Origin: Nematopogon swammerdamellus
Taxonomy: Eukaryota; Arthropoda; Insecta; Lepidoptera; Adelidae
Assembly: GCA_946902875.1 (NCBI GenBank)
Contig: OX336349.1
Span: 19,677,891-19,741,890, forward strand
DNA: 64,000 nt
Direction of reading: 5' to 3'
Position 1 is the stretch's first letter. Each line of letters starts with the position of its first letter. Shown in pieces: positions 58,601 through 61,993 of this stretch. Both the position numbers and the translations under genes were made by a program. The notes below the pieces were generated by a model, which saw only the letters and a program-made list of their open reading frames with translations, searched no databases and was not told the origin of the DNA.

Positions 58601-61427
58601 GCAGGTCGTGCTGCTGCATCTCCTGGAACAACAAACATTTTATGTAAAAAAAAACCGGACAAGTGCACCGAGGGTTCCGTACCACCACGGAATTGGCTGC
58701 TTTTTATTATTTATTGTTTTACTTTAGAGTTTGCACTATATCACACTAAGTCTGACACTTGTATGTAATTACCTTATATACAACGTGTCCCAAAACTCAA
58801 CGTCAAGCGAGAACCAGGGAGTAGGCCAGTTTATGACTACCCAGGGAAAAATAAGAAAAAAAAATCGGAGTCATTTGTTTTTTACGATATGAGCAGTTTT
58901 TTAAAAACATTTCGTACAACATTTTTAGGTACTACGACTACAAATTTGCAAATATAATTGTAAATTTTTTTTTTATTGGTAGCATAAATATCTCTGCTAT
59001 TGATCAGTATCCCAAATAAAACCAAAATGCCCATAGTTTTATCAAAAAAAAATATTAAGTAATAGTTAAAAAAATGCTTATATCATAAAAAACAAATGAC
59101 TTTGATCTTTTTTCTTATTTTTCCCTGGGTAGTCATGAACTGGCTACTCCCTGGTTCCCGCTTGACGTTGAGTTTTGTGACACCCTGTATGTACAAAATT
59201 TAAACTTTTTCAGTTTTTATCTAAAAACCTAAGAAAGCAAAAATAAGTTAACTTCATGGAAATCAATAAAACTAATGCCACAGAAAAGTAAAAGACAACA
59301 AGAGTAACAATATAAAATAAAATAATAATAATAAATAAACAAAACAACAAGCTGAGCGAGATACCTGCTGCTGCTGCTGGTGCTGCACGATGAGGCTGTC
59401 CTTGGTGTCCTCGTGTTGGATGTTGATGATGGCATGGTTGGAGCCGTCGCCGCGCACGATGCTCGGCGGCGCGCTGTGCACGTGCGCGTGGGACGAGTAG
59501 AAGAAGAGCGAGATACCTGCTGCTGCTGCTGGTGTTGCTCGAGCAGCTCCTGCTGCTGCTGCTGGTGCTGCACGATGAGGCTGTCCTTGGTGTCCTCGTG
59601 TTGGATGTTGATGATGGCGTGGTTGGAGCCGTCGCCGCGCACGATGCTCGGCGGCGCGCTGTGCACGTGCGCGTGCGACGAGTAGAAGAAGAGCGAGATA
59701 CCTGCTGCTGCTGCTAGTGTTGCTCGAGCAGCTCCTGCTGCTGCTGCTGGTGCTGCACGATGAGCCTGTCCTTGGTGTCCTCGTGCTGGATGTTGATGAT
59801 GGCGTGGTTGGAGCCGTCGCCGCGCACGATGCTCGGCGGCGCGCTGTGCACGTGCGCGTGCGACGAGTAGAAGAAGAGCGAGATACCTGCTGCTGCTGCT
59901 GGTGTTGCTCGAGCAGCTCCTGCTGCTGCTGCTGGTGCTGCACGATGAGGCTGTCCTTGGTGTCCTCGTGCTGGATGTTGATGATGGCGTGGTTGGAGCC
60001 GTCGCCGCGCACGATGCTCGGCGGCGCGCTGTGCACGTGCGCGTGCGACGAGTAGAAGCTGCCGCACACACATTCACTTCATCTTCATACAGTTTACAGA
60101 TGTTTTATCTCACGAGCGCGGGCGAGCTATACTTGTAGTTGTAATGCGTATAGACACGCGCTCCTGTGTGCGTAAGTACAGGTAGCAATAGCAAACTCAC
60201 ACACACAGTAGCGCGTGTCTATACGCATTACAACTACAAGTATGGCTCACCCGCGCTCGTGAGATAAAACATCTGTACAGCGAATTCTTTGCGTTTGAAC
60301 GACCAAACTGAAGCACTCGCATGCCATTTAGTCCTGACACTAACAAAGTGTAATAATAATGACTAAGTCCTAGGGCAGTCATACTCAAAGTGCGGCCCAC
60401 CAAGCTTTCCTAAGTGGCCCACCTGGTGTAGCTTCAAATCCTATGTAGTGTAACTAAGTCGATTATGTCATCGCAACGCAACGTTGACATTAAATTAAAT
60501 ACGGTTTAGCTTAAAAAATACAAACAACAATTAACCTGTAATAGATTTTTTCATTAACACCTAAAACCACAGATGTTGCGGCCGCGCCCACAGATATACA
60601 TTGTGTAAGTGACCCAAGAAAACAAAAGTTTGAGTTCGGCTGTCCTAGGGTCTATCAGGCGATGCGACGGACCACGCCTGGTTCCATATAAAATATTTTT
60701 TTTTTATTTTGTATACATCAACCTATGTTAGGTGTCTAAAATCGAGTATATTTTCTGGCAGGAAATAATGCGTGTCGAGATTTACAAAGATATAATCCGG
60801 TTGTAGAGCGTCGTCACTGTCGCACAGAGACGTGCAAGTTCGTGCAAAAAAAAAAATCTAATAATGAACGCACCTTTGCTTTTCTGTTCCAAATACAAAC
60901 CAGATTGAAATAGGACTACACTTCATGAGATCGTACACAACCAACTCACAGGAAGCACCGAGTTACCATACCTTAGACGGAGGTTGCACGCTAGGTTTTT
61001 CATCAGTTCAGTCCATCAATCTGGTTAAACCATGGTCCAGACTGACCGTTTAATCTACTTTGATGGAAGGATGGTTTGGAATGATGGACCAGACTGATGG
61101 ATTTTAAAATATTTTGATATTAGACTGATGGGAGACTGATAGTGCGAATGCATTTTACGTCTGGCGTCAGTCTGGCGTGACCGCGGACTGAACTGATGCC
61201 CAACCTAGCGCGTAACCTCCGTCTTACGATCTGACGCCAAGGTTGATGTCGGTCCAACATAAAGTTAAATAAAAAAAAAGATAATTAGGAGTAGTCACCT
61301 CATAGGCTCCGCCTTTATCTGTTGCTCGAACATGGAGATGGTGGCGAGGAGGTCGCCGGGGGGCGGCACGGGGACTCCCACGCCCCGCGTCACGCCCCCG
61401 ACCCCCACGCCCCAATGCGCCGGAAAA
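28562..61427 (-). CDS. Large multi-exon C2H2 zinc-finger protein
   Basis: Probable nuclear DNA-binding regulator; I do not recognise the orthologue. Joined minus-strand exons (high to low): 61299-61427, 59887-60058, 58572-58622, 53792-53857, 52713-52910, 50341-50485, 43945-44124, 42863-42973, 42634-42744, 42263-42373, 42019-42129, 41333-41416, 40553-40723, 40012-40182, 39698-39868, 38459-38629, 35140-35209, 33752-33913, 30965-31096, 30041-30153, 28562-28632. Every junction keeps frame; total about 900 codons with TGA. The N-terminal part has a SUMO-like IKAEP and Gln tracts, an acidic segment and a Gly/Pro-rich stretch. Then up to 21 C2H2 fingers. The tail is Ser/Thr/Asn/Pro-rich, ending MSGQMHLND. 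The ten exons from 43945 down to 38629 are all phase 1-1 cassettes, so isoforms with fewer fingers are expected. The true start may lie right of 61427. Confidence 0.87.
28650..28797 (+). repeat. LINE 3'-end fragment
   Basis: AGCTGGCACGGCGCCTCTCT and GCGCGGTTTCGCGAGGAATG resemble the end of the LINE fragment at 2455-2500 and run to an A-run near 28790. Confidence 0.6.
28845..28985 (+). repeat. CR1-like LINE 3' tail
   Basis: CTCAAAAAGAGTGCTCAAGA, ATAATGACAAAAACAACAA and GGCTGCCTGTCTAAAATAAA match the end of 31318-32070. Only the 3' UTR is present. Confidence 0.75.
29046..29390 (-). pseudogene. Non-LTR retrotransposon C-terminal fragment
   Basis: On the minus strand, [20 protein letters not shown], then [20 protein letters not shown], is the Cys/His tail typical of jockey/R1-like ORF2 proteins. 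It is truncated at both sides; a shorter copy lies at 5864-6086. Confidence 0.8.
29511..29836 (-). repeat. SINE copy (minus orientation)
   Basis: T-run, ATGGAAACTGACACGGTTGG, through GCTATTCTTTTAAAGTACCG and GGCCCCACACGGTAC. It is one of the longest copies in the window. Confidence 0.82.
30041..30153 (-). CDS. Zinc-finger gene exon 20
   Basis: Acceptor GTGTTGCAG; donor ATAT|GTAACT. Phase 2 in, phase 1 out. It encodes [20 protein letters not shown], then [17 protein letters not shown]. No finger; Ser/Thr/Gln-rich linker region. Confidence 0.8.
30190..30450. repeat. Dispersed repeat 'TTTTTTAACCGACTT'
   Basis: TTTTTTAACCGACTTAAAAA, GAGGAGGTTCTCAATTCGAC and TTTGTTACCTCAGAACTTTC form a repeat that I know as common in moth genomes. 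It holds an internal poly-T and no ORF. Confidence 0.6.
30965..31096 (-). CDS. Zinc-finger gene exon 19 (completes the last finger)
   Basis: Acceptor TTGGTTTTCAG; donor CTCAG|GTACAT. CG plus A makes Arg, then [17 protein letters not shown]. This supplies the two His of the finger whose Cys pair lies in exon 18 (C-x2-C-x12-H-x4-H). The rest is Asn/Ser/Thr-rich, ending DSPGVCDL. Phase 2 to 2. Confidence 0.86.
31318..32070 (+). pseudogene. 5'-truncated CR1-like LINE
   Basis: The frame runs from [20 protein letters not shown] through [20 protein letters not shown] and [18 protein letters not shown] to LTNKT and a stop at 31935. Then comes the 3' UTR with AATAAATAAATAAAT. It lacks endonuclease and RT core. 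Related copies: 28845-28985 and 51515-51900. Confidence 0.88.
32090..32395 (+). pseudogene. Second LINE 3'-end relic
   Basis: TTTCAGACACACCGGGTCGT onwards reads [20 protein letters not shown], a typical ORF2 terminus. It is followed by AT-rich 3' UTR with the duplicated phrase TAGGTAATTTTAATTTAGGT. Confidence 0.6.
32492..32542. repeat. Perfect 23-bp inverted repeat, 5-nt loop
   Basis: Arms 32492-32514 and 32520-32542 (CAGAATTCATGCACAGCTGT plus CAG and the exact complement) with loop CTGCT. It sits at the 5' edge of a truncated SINE. Confidence 0.9.
32543..32689 (+). repeat. SINE copy (plus, 5' truncated)
   Basis: GTCGAAACGGCTATGTAAAT, AGTGTAGCCGACATGAAATG, ending GCCAGTTTCCATAAAAAAAA. Confidence 0.75.
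33075..33345 (+). repeat. SINE copy (plus) abutting the finger-exon array
   Basis: GGGATATGACTCCCTTCTTA through TGTAGCCGGCACGACCGAAG to CAGTTTCCATAAAAAAAAAA. Its A-run ends directly at the edge of the 193-bp exon array, 21 bp from the third copy's donor. Confidence 0.8.
33346..33913 (-). repeat. 193-bp tandem array of a zinc-finger exon, three copies
   Basis: On the plus strand the units start at 33346, 33539 and 33732, each with GAGTGTAGAAGGGTGGGTAC. Possible exons are 33752-33913, 33559-33717 and 33366-33524. Each has an AG acceptor and a G|GTACCC donor, and all three keep frame with the neighbouring exons. The gaps between them are 34 bp. Copy 2 differs from copies 1 and 3 at five bases, mostly in one recognition helix. 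Confidence 0.92.
33752..33913 (-). CDS. Zinc-finger gene exon 18 (first array copy)
   Basis: Acceptor GGTTGCAG; AG plus A makes Arg, then [20 protein letters not shown]. It completes the second His of the finger from exon 17 (H-x3-H), carries a full finger ([12 protein letters not shown]), and starts another ([16 protein letters not shown]) finished in exon 19. Linkers TAGSCYEC and VADKPLTC are not TGEKP-like. Confidence 0.84.
34139..34850 (-). repeat. 78-bp minisatellite, about nine units
   Basis: GTGCAGATTAATAAATGGTA recurs at 34203, 34281, 34359, 34437, 34514, 34592, 34670, 34748 and 34826, spaced 78 except for one 77. On the minus strand each unit is 26 open codons ([20 protein letters not shown]). 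The 77-bp step breaks the frame. It lies in an intron of the zinc-finger gene. Confidence 0.92.
34990..35068 (+). repeat. LINE 3' UTR fragment
   Basis: CATACGACCATGGGCGTCGT through GTCAATAAAAAAAAATAA matches the 3' end of the LINE at 54639 and the fragment at 7865. Confidence 0.65.
35140..35209 (-). CDS. Zinc-finger gene exon 17
   Basis: Acceptor TGTTTGCAG; donor ACACAG|GTCAGC. Phase 1 in, 2 out. It encodes [20 protein letters not shown] and AHR; the finger is completed by WSH in exon 18. Confidence 0.85.
35210..36608. other. Intron; no supported feature
   Basis: AT-rich sequence with one plus-strand open frame (35622-36050). It shows no recognisable motif, starts in an Arg/Lys-rich run, and has no splice or repeat support. 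I leave it uncalled. Confidence 0.45.
36609..37722. mobile_element. TIR element containing a nested MITE
   Basis: Termini ACATCGGAATCCGCGGGGCA and, inverted, TGCCCCGCGGATTCCGATGT. Within it, about 37012-37512 is a second element with ends GGTCTTACAAAATTAGTTCA and its complement; a related copy is at 48311-48807. A stretch with TTTTATTAGTATGGAA appears twice (36815 and 37240). No ORF. Confidence 0.8.
37723..38458. other. Intron, nothing recognised
   Basis: No repeat shared inside the window and no coding frame with family resemblance. A GC-rich stretch at 38340-38430 precedes the donor at 38458. Confidence 0.45.
38459..38629 (-). CDS. Zinc-finger gene exon 16 (two-finger cassette)
   Basis: 171 bp, phase 1-1. 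Acceptor GTGGTAG; donor [68 protein letters not shown]. Two complete C2H2 fingers with a canonical TGERP linker between them. Confidence 0.92.
38761..39279. mobile_element. MITE at TTAA sites (piggyBac-like)
   Basis: GGCCGTGACAAACG and its inverted counterpart CGTTTATCACGGCC are bounded by TTAA on both sides (38757-38760, 39280-39283). TTAA duplication is the piggyBac signature. AT-rich interior, no ORF. Confidence 0.72.
39698..39868 (-). CDS. Zinc-finger gene exon 15 (two-finger cassette)
   Basis: 171 bp, phase 1-1. [58 protein letters not shown]. The donor ACAG|GTGAGG is followed by an AG-microsatellite. Almost a duplicate of exon 14. Confidence 0.93.
40012..40182 (-). CDS. Zinc-finger gene exon 14 (two-finger cassette)
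   Basis: 171 bp, phase 1-1. [58 protein letters not shown]. The final THSG replaces THTG. Donor CTCAG|GTACGC. Confidence 0.92.
40183..40552. other. GC-rich intron, nothing recognised
   Basis: The intron between two cassettes is unusually GC- and CpG-rich (40200-40560). No repeat or coding family was recognised. Confidence 0.5.
40553..40723 (-). CDS. Zinc-finger gene exon 13 (two-finger cassette)
   Basis: 171 bp, phase 1-1. [58 protein letters not shown]. Acceptor GGCGCAG|TGCAAG; donor ACAG|GTGGGT. Confidence 0.92.
40724..41332. other. Intron, nothing recognised
   Basis: Unique-looking sequence, GC-rich near 40780-40850 and AT-rich after 40900. No shared repeat. Confidence 0.45.
41333..41416 (-). 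CDS. Zinc-finger gene exon 12 (single finger, 84 bp)
   Basis: Phase 1-1. Acceptor CGGAGCAG; donor [40 protein letters not shown]. It is the minimal 28-codon finger repeat with canonical TGERP linker. It is missed by simple ORF searches because it is so short. Confidence 0.88.
41417..42018. other. Intron, nothing recognised
   Basis: Unique-looking sequence. A plus-strand stretch around 41740-41920 is open but shows no motif. Confidence 0.45.
42019..42129 (-). CDS. Zinc-finger gene exon 11 (single finger, 111 bp)
   Basis: Phase 1-1. [38 protein letters not shown]. Acceptor TATTTCTAG; donor ACTG|GTGGGT. The finger is preceded by a long non-canonical linker. Confidence 0.91.
42263..42373 (-). 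CDS. Zinc-finger gene exon 10 (single finger, 111 bp)
   Basis: Phase 1-1. [38 protein letters not shown]. Acceptor ACCTTGTAG; donor ACCG|GTAGGC. Confidence 0.92.
42634..42744 (-). CDS. Zinc-finger gene exon 9 (single finger, 111 bp)
   Basis: Phase 1-1. [38 protein letters not shown]. Acceptor TTGGTTCAG; donor ACCG|GTGGGT. Nearly identical helix to exon 10. Confidence 0.92.
42863..42973 (-). CDS. Zinc-finger gene exon 8 (single finger, 111 bp)
   Basis: Phase 1-1. [38 protein letters not shown]. Acceptor CTGTGTAG; donor CACGG|GTGGGT. The helix has QGSSLNR instead of QKSSLNR. Confidence 0.92.
42974..43944. other. Intron with one MITE
   Basis: Positions 43605-43890 form an inverted-repeat element: GAAAGACTTCCTGGCTCCTT (43616) against its complement at 43865-43885, with a central hairpin around GATGCGTCGCTACTAGCAAC (43740-43770). 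Its centre phrase TATATTAACCCTAACCTAAT recurs at 54512. The rest is featureless. Confidence 0.6.
43945..44124 (-). CDS. Zinc-finger gene exon 7 (two-finger cassette, 180 bp)
   Basis: Phase 1-1. [61 protein letters not shown] split over the exon. Acceptor TGGCGCAG; donor CACGG|GTATGT. Three codons longer than the 171-bp class because of the YWAVHK lead-in. Confidence 0.92.
44202..44705. mobile_element. MITE copy interrupted by a LINE tail
   Basis: It starts GAGCCGACTGTCATTCGTCT and ends GAGACAATGACAGTTGGCTC, like the MITE at 19731-20030. The interior is split after TCTACGGAGACAA by about 220 bp of retrotransposon 3' end (44229-44450), then continues TGCTGCATCGTCATAGCCCC. Confidence 0.82.
44229..44450 (+). 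pseudogene. 3' end of the REL-type retrotransposon, plus orientation
   Basis: GGGACTGGTGGTTTCCCCGC through CGAAACGTGAAGCATGCGCG to GTTCCACACCTT matches the 3' UTR at 22250-22465 (opposite strand) with scattered substitutions. It contains almost no coding sequence. Confidence 0.88.
44706..45623. other. Intron, nothing recognised
   Basis: No shared repeat and no supported ORF was seen. Confidence 0.45.
45624..45809. mobile_element. Palindromic MITE (ACAGATGTTTTGTCTCACGA)
   Basis: The ends are inverted copies (..CGTGAGATAAAACATCTGT). The interior has GTGTAAATGTGTAAATATAC and CTATACGCATTACAACTACA. A close relative is at 60096-60276. Confidence 0.85.
45810..47290. other. AT-rich intron, nothing recognised
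   Basis: No shared repeat. A small GC-rich section (47135-47225) precedes the exon-like block at 47291. Confidence 0.45.
47291..47562 (+). other. Possible plus-strand exon of unknown gene
   Basis: A block of higher GC is bracketed by a good acceptor (TTTATTTGCAG) and an excellent donor (ATCG|GTAAGT). In one frame [20 protein letters not shown] and [18 protein letters not shown] end at TAG (47408), which looks protein-like, but no frame is open across the whole block. It could be a terminal coding exon plus UTR of a nested gene, or a non-coding exon. I do not recognise it. Confidence 0.35.
47563..48310. other. AT-rich intron, nothing recognised
   Basis: Featureless AT-rich sequence. Confidence 0.45.
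48311..48807. mobile_element. MITE with TATAAGGTCTTTCAAAATTA ends
   Basis: Inverted ends enclose GGGGGGTTCTGTATC motifs and an interior sharing CATGACCATTATGATGTAAC with 37290-37310. Same family as the element nested at 37012-37512. Confidence 0.85.
48817..49201. mobile_element. MITE with ATGTTGGCGAGAAGACATAA ends
   Basis: The left end is matched by the complement TTATGTCTTCTCGCCAACAT ending at 49201. Inner arms include GGGAATTCCAGG and its complement-like partner. AT-rich, no ORF. Confidence 0.85.
49202..50340. other. AT-rich intron, nothing recognised
   Basis: No shared repeat. The short plus-strand open frame at 49262-49471 has no support. Confidence 0.45.
50341..50485 (-). CDS. Zinc-finger gene exon 6
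   Basis: Phase 0 in, 1 out. [49 protein letters not shown]. The first finger borrows its first Cys from exon 5 (CT|VC). Acceptor GCGGTGCAG; donor ACCG|GTCAGT. Confidence 0.92.
50603..50870 (+). repeat. Dispersed repeat shared with 63242-63510 (opposite strand)
   Basis: CTCTATGTACTTGCGCCCGC, GCTAACTACCTACCGCCCGG, GCAGCTGCAAAGCAATAATC and GGCTATTAAAGCCGAAGGTA all recur inverted at 63242-63510. No ORF; class unknown. Confidence 0.75.
51060..51195 (-). pseudogene. LINE ORF2 fragment
   Basis: On the minus strand [20 protein letters not shown] and FKNRLD match the CR1-like C-terminus at 31850-31920, diverged. Confidence 0.7.
51195..51440 (+). pseudogene. RTE-like LINE 3' end
   Basis: [40 protein letters not shown] and [11 protein letters not shown], ending GGCTGATGATGATA, the usual terminus of RTE-type elements in moths. 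Confidence 0.78.
51515..51900 (-). pseudogene. CR1-like LINE 3' fragment
   Basis: Minus-strand [20 protein letters not shown] and [20 protein letters not shown] closely match 31700-31930. The 3' UTR (AGGCTGCCTGTCT complement) runs to 51515. Confidence 0.88.
51905..52262 (+). repeat. Dispersed 'GGCCAAGTGCGAGTCGGACT' repeat
   Basis: ACTGGCCAAGTGCGAGTCGG at the start; GTGCTGTGAGACCTCGCTTC and TTTAGGTCAACAGGAAATTC recall the internal units at 14339-15548. Confidence 0.7.
52275..52577 (+). repeat. Dispersed repeat, same family as 446-735
   Basis: ACCGGCCAAGTGCGAGTCGG through a GACA/GACG microsatellite to CCGTACGGGATACGGAAACC. Opposite orientation to the copy at the Arp5 donor. Confidence 0.75.
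52713..52910 (-). CDS. Zinc-finger gene exon 5 (first finger)
   Basis: Phase 0-0, 66 codons. [20 protein letters not shown], a Gly run, then [20 protein letters not shown] and [14 protein letters not shown]. It carries the first C2H2 finger and starts the second. Acceptor GGGCTGGCAG; donor CACG|GTGAGT. Confidence 0.88.
52952..53587. mobile_element. MITE with ACAACGTGTCCCAAAACTC termini (copy 2, interrupted)
   Basis: Same ends as 26951-27291. The interior is enlarged by a separate repeat at about 53255-53480 (ACGTATAATAAAATCCAACG, TCTGAGTGTCTGTCTG). Confidence 0.82.
53792..53857 (-). CDS. Zinc-finger gene exon 4
   Basis: 22 codons, phase 0-0: [20 protein letters not shown] and SQ. Acidic. 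Acceptor TTTTTTCAG; donor CTCAG|GTATGA. Too short for an ORF scan, but the frame and splice sites are clear. Confidence 0.82.
53858..54638. other. AT-rich intron
   Basis: Nothing recognised except the phrase TATATTAACCCTAACCTAAT at about 54512, shared with the MITE at 43605-43890. Confidence 0.45.
54639..58066 (-). mobile_element. Full-length AP-endonuclease LINE
   Basis: Read on the minus strand it has a 5' UTR of about 335 bp, the ORF, a short 3' UTR, and an A-tail (plus-strand T-run 54639-54663). 3' UTR fragments of the family occur at 7865-7990 and 34990-35068. No separate ORF1 is visible. Confidence 0.85.
54710..57730 (-). CDS. LINE ORF2: AP endonuclease plus reverse transcriptase
   Basis: The intact 1006-residue protein would nick DNA and reverse transcribe its RNA. 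The N-terminal endonuclease (about 40-260) shows [27 protein letters not shown] and the catalytic-type GSSDHCLV. The RT (about 480-760) shows [49 protein letters not shown] and CYADD at about 710. The C-terminus has [13 protein letters not shown] and [15 protein letters not shown]. This layout fits the jockey/CR1 group; clade not resolved. No stop or frameshift, so possibly recent. It is in an intron of the zinc-finger gene, same strand. Confidence 0.93.
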   Translation of the reverse strand: MPVNRRSRLSMLSLPPSIMAAQNKRKNLCSAVHNPTHFSVDVTNVRGLHSNLDAVHHHLETAKPALLFLTETQISRPADTSYLHYPGYTLEEAFRSRAGVCLFARADICCRRLRCQEDLAFSVLWVHVDLGSESRVYACVYRSHSGDAETARLFEYLSRAADEVQERFPTADMVLVGDFNAHHEVWLGSNRTDFAGRAAYDFALTYDLSQLVDQPTRIPDIDGHTPSLLDLLLTSNPAGYKVTVSAPLGSSDHCLVGSTVPSSPPQTRTEGARRIWHYASADWDGMREHFASFPWRELCFNSDDPSKCANTVAEVILGGMEMFIPNATLRLGGKSQPWCSRECADAAAAKAAAYRAWSRARTRRDPNISELKKNYNRLSRSCKRAIARAKFEHIGRIGDRLNRHPTGSREFWSLAKSVESNFCRSSLPPLQRTGGSLAHSAKDKADLLVSLFAGNSHLDDGGASPPSIPRCENSMPEVQFRQRTVRKELLALDPRKASGPDRVPALVLKRCAPELAPVLTRLFRLSYTTGRVPAAWKSAFVQPVPKKGDRSDPSNYRPIAITSLLCKVMERVINTQLMTYLETNNLISDRQYGFRPNRSAGDLLAYVTHLWGKALEGYGESLAIGLDIAKAFDRVWHKALLGKLPAYGIPSGLCDWVTDFLHGRSIQVLVDGCSSDAMSVNAGVPQGSVLSPTLFLLHINDMLSLGNIHCYADDSTAHGSYTSHPSAGRNVVDEKRLALVSELEQTLRYIAEWGRSNLVVFNASKTQVCAFSAKRTAFTPAPSFQNTSLKLSDHLGVLGVELSHDLNFRRHIEGKAKLASKKLGVLNKVRRYFTPGQKLTLYKTQVRSCLEYCSHLWDGSAKYQLAPLDSIQRRAVRLVGDPVVSRDLEPLQLRRDVGSLSVFYRLFHGECSEELFNAIPSSPFHLRTTRTGQGMHPYSIDLPRMRTNRFCRSFIHRTGKMWNALPAHLFPPKYSLGFFKRGVKRLLSGRHDIRNPRASQNVHGHR
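58084..58172 (-). other. tRNA-like relic
   Basis: Minus strand: TGGCTCAGTGGTAAGAGTG (A box) and ATGGGTTCGAATCCCTC (B box). The acceptor stem does not pair, so this is a SINE head or tRNA-derived relic. It resembles the segment at 28321-28388. Confidence 0.55.
58572..58622 (-). CDS. Zinc-finger gene exon 3
   Basis: 17 codons, phase 0-0: [17 protein letters not shown]. Acceptor TTGTTCCAG; donor GCGAG|GTGATT. His/Asp/Glu-rich. Confidence 0.8.
58780..59190. mobile_element. MITE with ACAACGTGTCCCAAAACTC termini (copy 3)
   Basis: The same ends and interior (GTACTACGACTACAAATTTG, CTATTGATCAGTATCCCAAA) as the copies at 26951 and 52952. Confidence 0.85.
59365..60058 (-). repeat. 185-bp tandem array of the polyglutamine exon, four copies
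   Basis: Donors CAGCAG|GTATCTCGC lie at plus positions 59887, 59702, 59517 and 59365 (spacing 185, 185, 152; the last copy lacks 33 bp encoding [11 protein letters not shown]). Only the uppermost copy has an acceptor (GCGGCAG); the others continue directly from CTCGCTCTTCTTCTACTCG. The total shift 185+185+152 = 522 is divisible by three, and read-through frames have no stop. Confidence 0.92.
59887..60058 (-). CDS. Zinc-finger gene exon 2 (polyQ exon, first copy)
   Basis: Phase 2 in, 0 out. AG plus C makes Ser, then [57 protein letters not shown]. If the donor of the fourth copy is used instead, the exon extends to 59365 and still joins exon 3 in frame. Confidence 0.83.
60096..60276. mobile_element. 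Palindromic MITE, relative of 45624-45809
   Basis: Ends ACAGATGTTTTATCTCACGA and, inverted, GTGAGATAAAACATCTGT. The inner arms with TACAACTACAAGTAT.. pair around a CA-rich centre. Confidence 0.85.
60376..60642. mobile_element. Small hAT element with perfect 8-bp target duplication
   Basis: Starts CAGTCATACTCAAAGTGCGG, ends GTTTGAGTTCGGCTG. Flanked by TCCTAGGG on both sides (60368-60375, 60643-60650). 267 bp, no ORF. Confidence 0.9.
60971..61226. mobile_element. MITE with CTTAGACGGAGGTT ends
   Basis: CCTTAGACGGAGGTTGCACG faces its complement CGTAACCTCCGTCTTA. Subterminal CATCAGTTCAGTCC is also inverted near 61185. Confidence 0.8.
61299..61427 (-). CDS. Zinc-finger gene exon 1 of this window
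   Basis: Donor ATGAG|GTGACT is clear. The acceptor CACCATTAG is the best in-frame choice. It encodes [20 protein letters not shown] and [20 protein letters not shown], then PM. IKAEP fits a SUMO-attachment consensus. Whether this is the first coding exon is not known; an internal Met (SMFEQQ) could also start translation. Confidence 0.65.
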
Positions 61428-61559
61428 CTAATGGTGACTCACGCCGCTACCACGCCGCCCCATGGCCACTCCCACCACCTGCGCATTCACCCAACATTAT
61501 TATCTCTTTATTTACACATTTTCTTTTTAAAAGAATTTTACATTTTTATAAACTAAAAA

Positions 61560-61790
61560 TTAAAATCTAAAACTGATGCTACCGATGGTCGGGTCCCCGG
61601 AGACCCTCCGGACTATGCGCGCAGTGTCGAGCAGGGCTGCCTTCTGGATCTGACCCTTGACCCAACCACTCAGCGAGGGCCTCTGAAGGTGGGCGTCGAG
61701 GCTCTTCGCTATCAGCCCATGCGCTGATAGACTATGGGCACAACGATCGTTGAGTCGACGGGCCACATTTTGGTAACCTCGTACTGCAGA
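61560..61790 (-). pseudogene. Non-LTR retrotransposon C-terminal relic
   Basis: Minus-strand LSGWVKGQIQKAALLDTARI and VRR resemble the C-terminal end of an insect non-LTR ORF2. Only about 70 residues remain. Confidence 0.5.
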
Positions 61791-61993
61791 CCCAGATACT
61801 TTAACATCTTCTCTGCTTACTTACTGAAGAGGTTACCAGCGTGCATCGGGCTCTGTTATCACTGCAACCTTTTCAGATACATTATAACCTACTCTACCCA
61901 CTTACACCTGTTCACCATCACTACCCTCACACCTTCTGTAAGGGTGGTAATATTTTGAGGTGTAATATCTTCTATGTACATATTCTAAATTAA

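Noticed and set aside
59229..60077. 282-residue minus-strand open frame through the polyQ array
   Set aside because: It is out of frame with the finger gene at the acceptor; openness follows from repeated CAG/GC-rich units.
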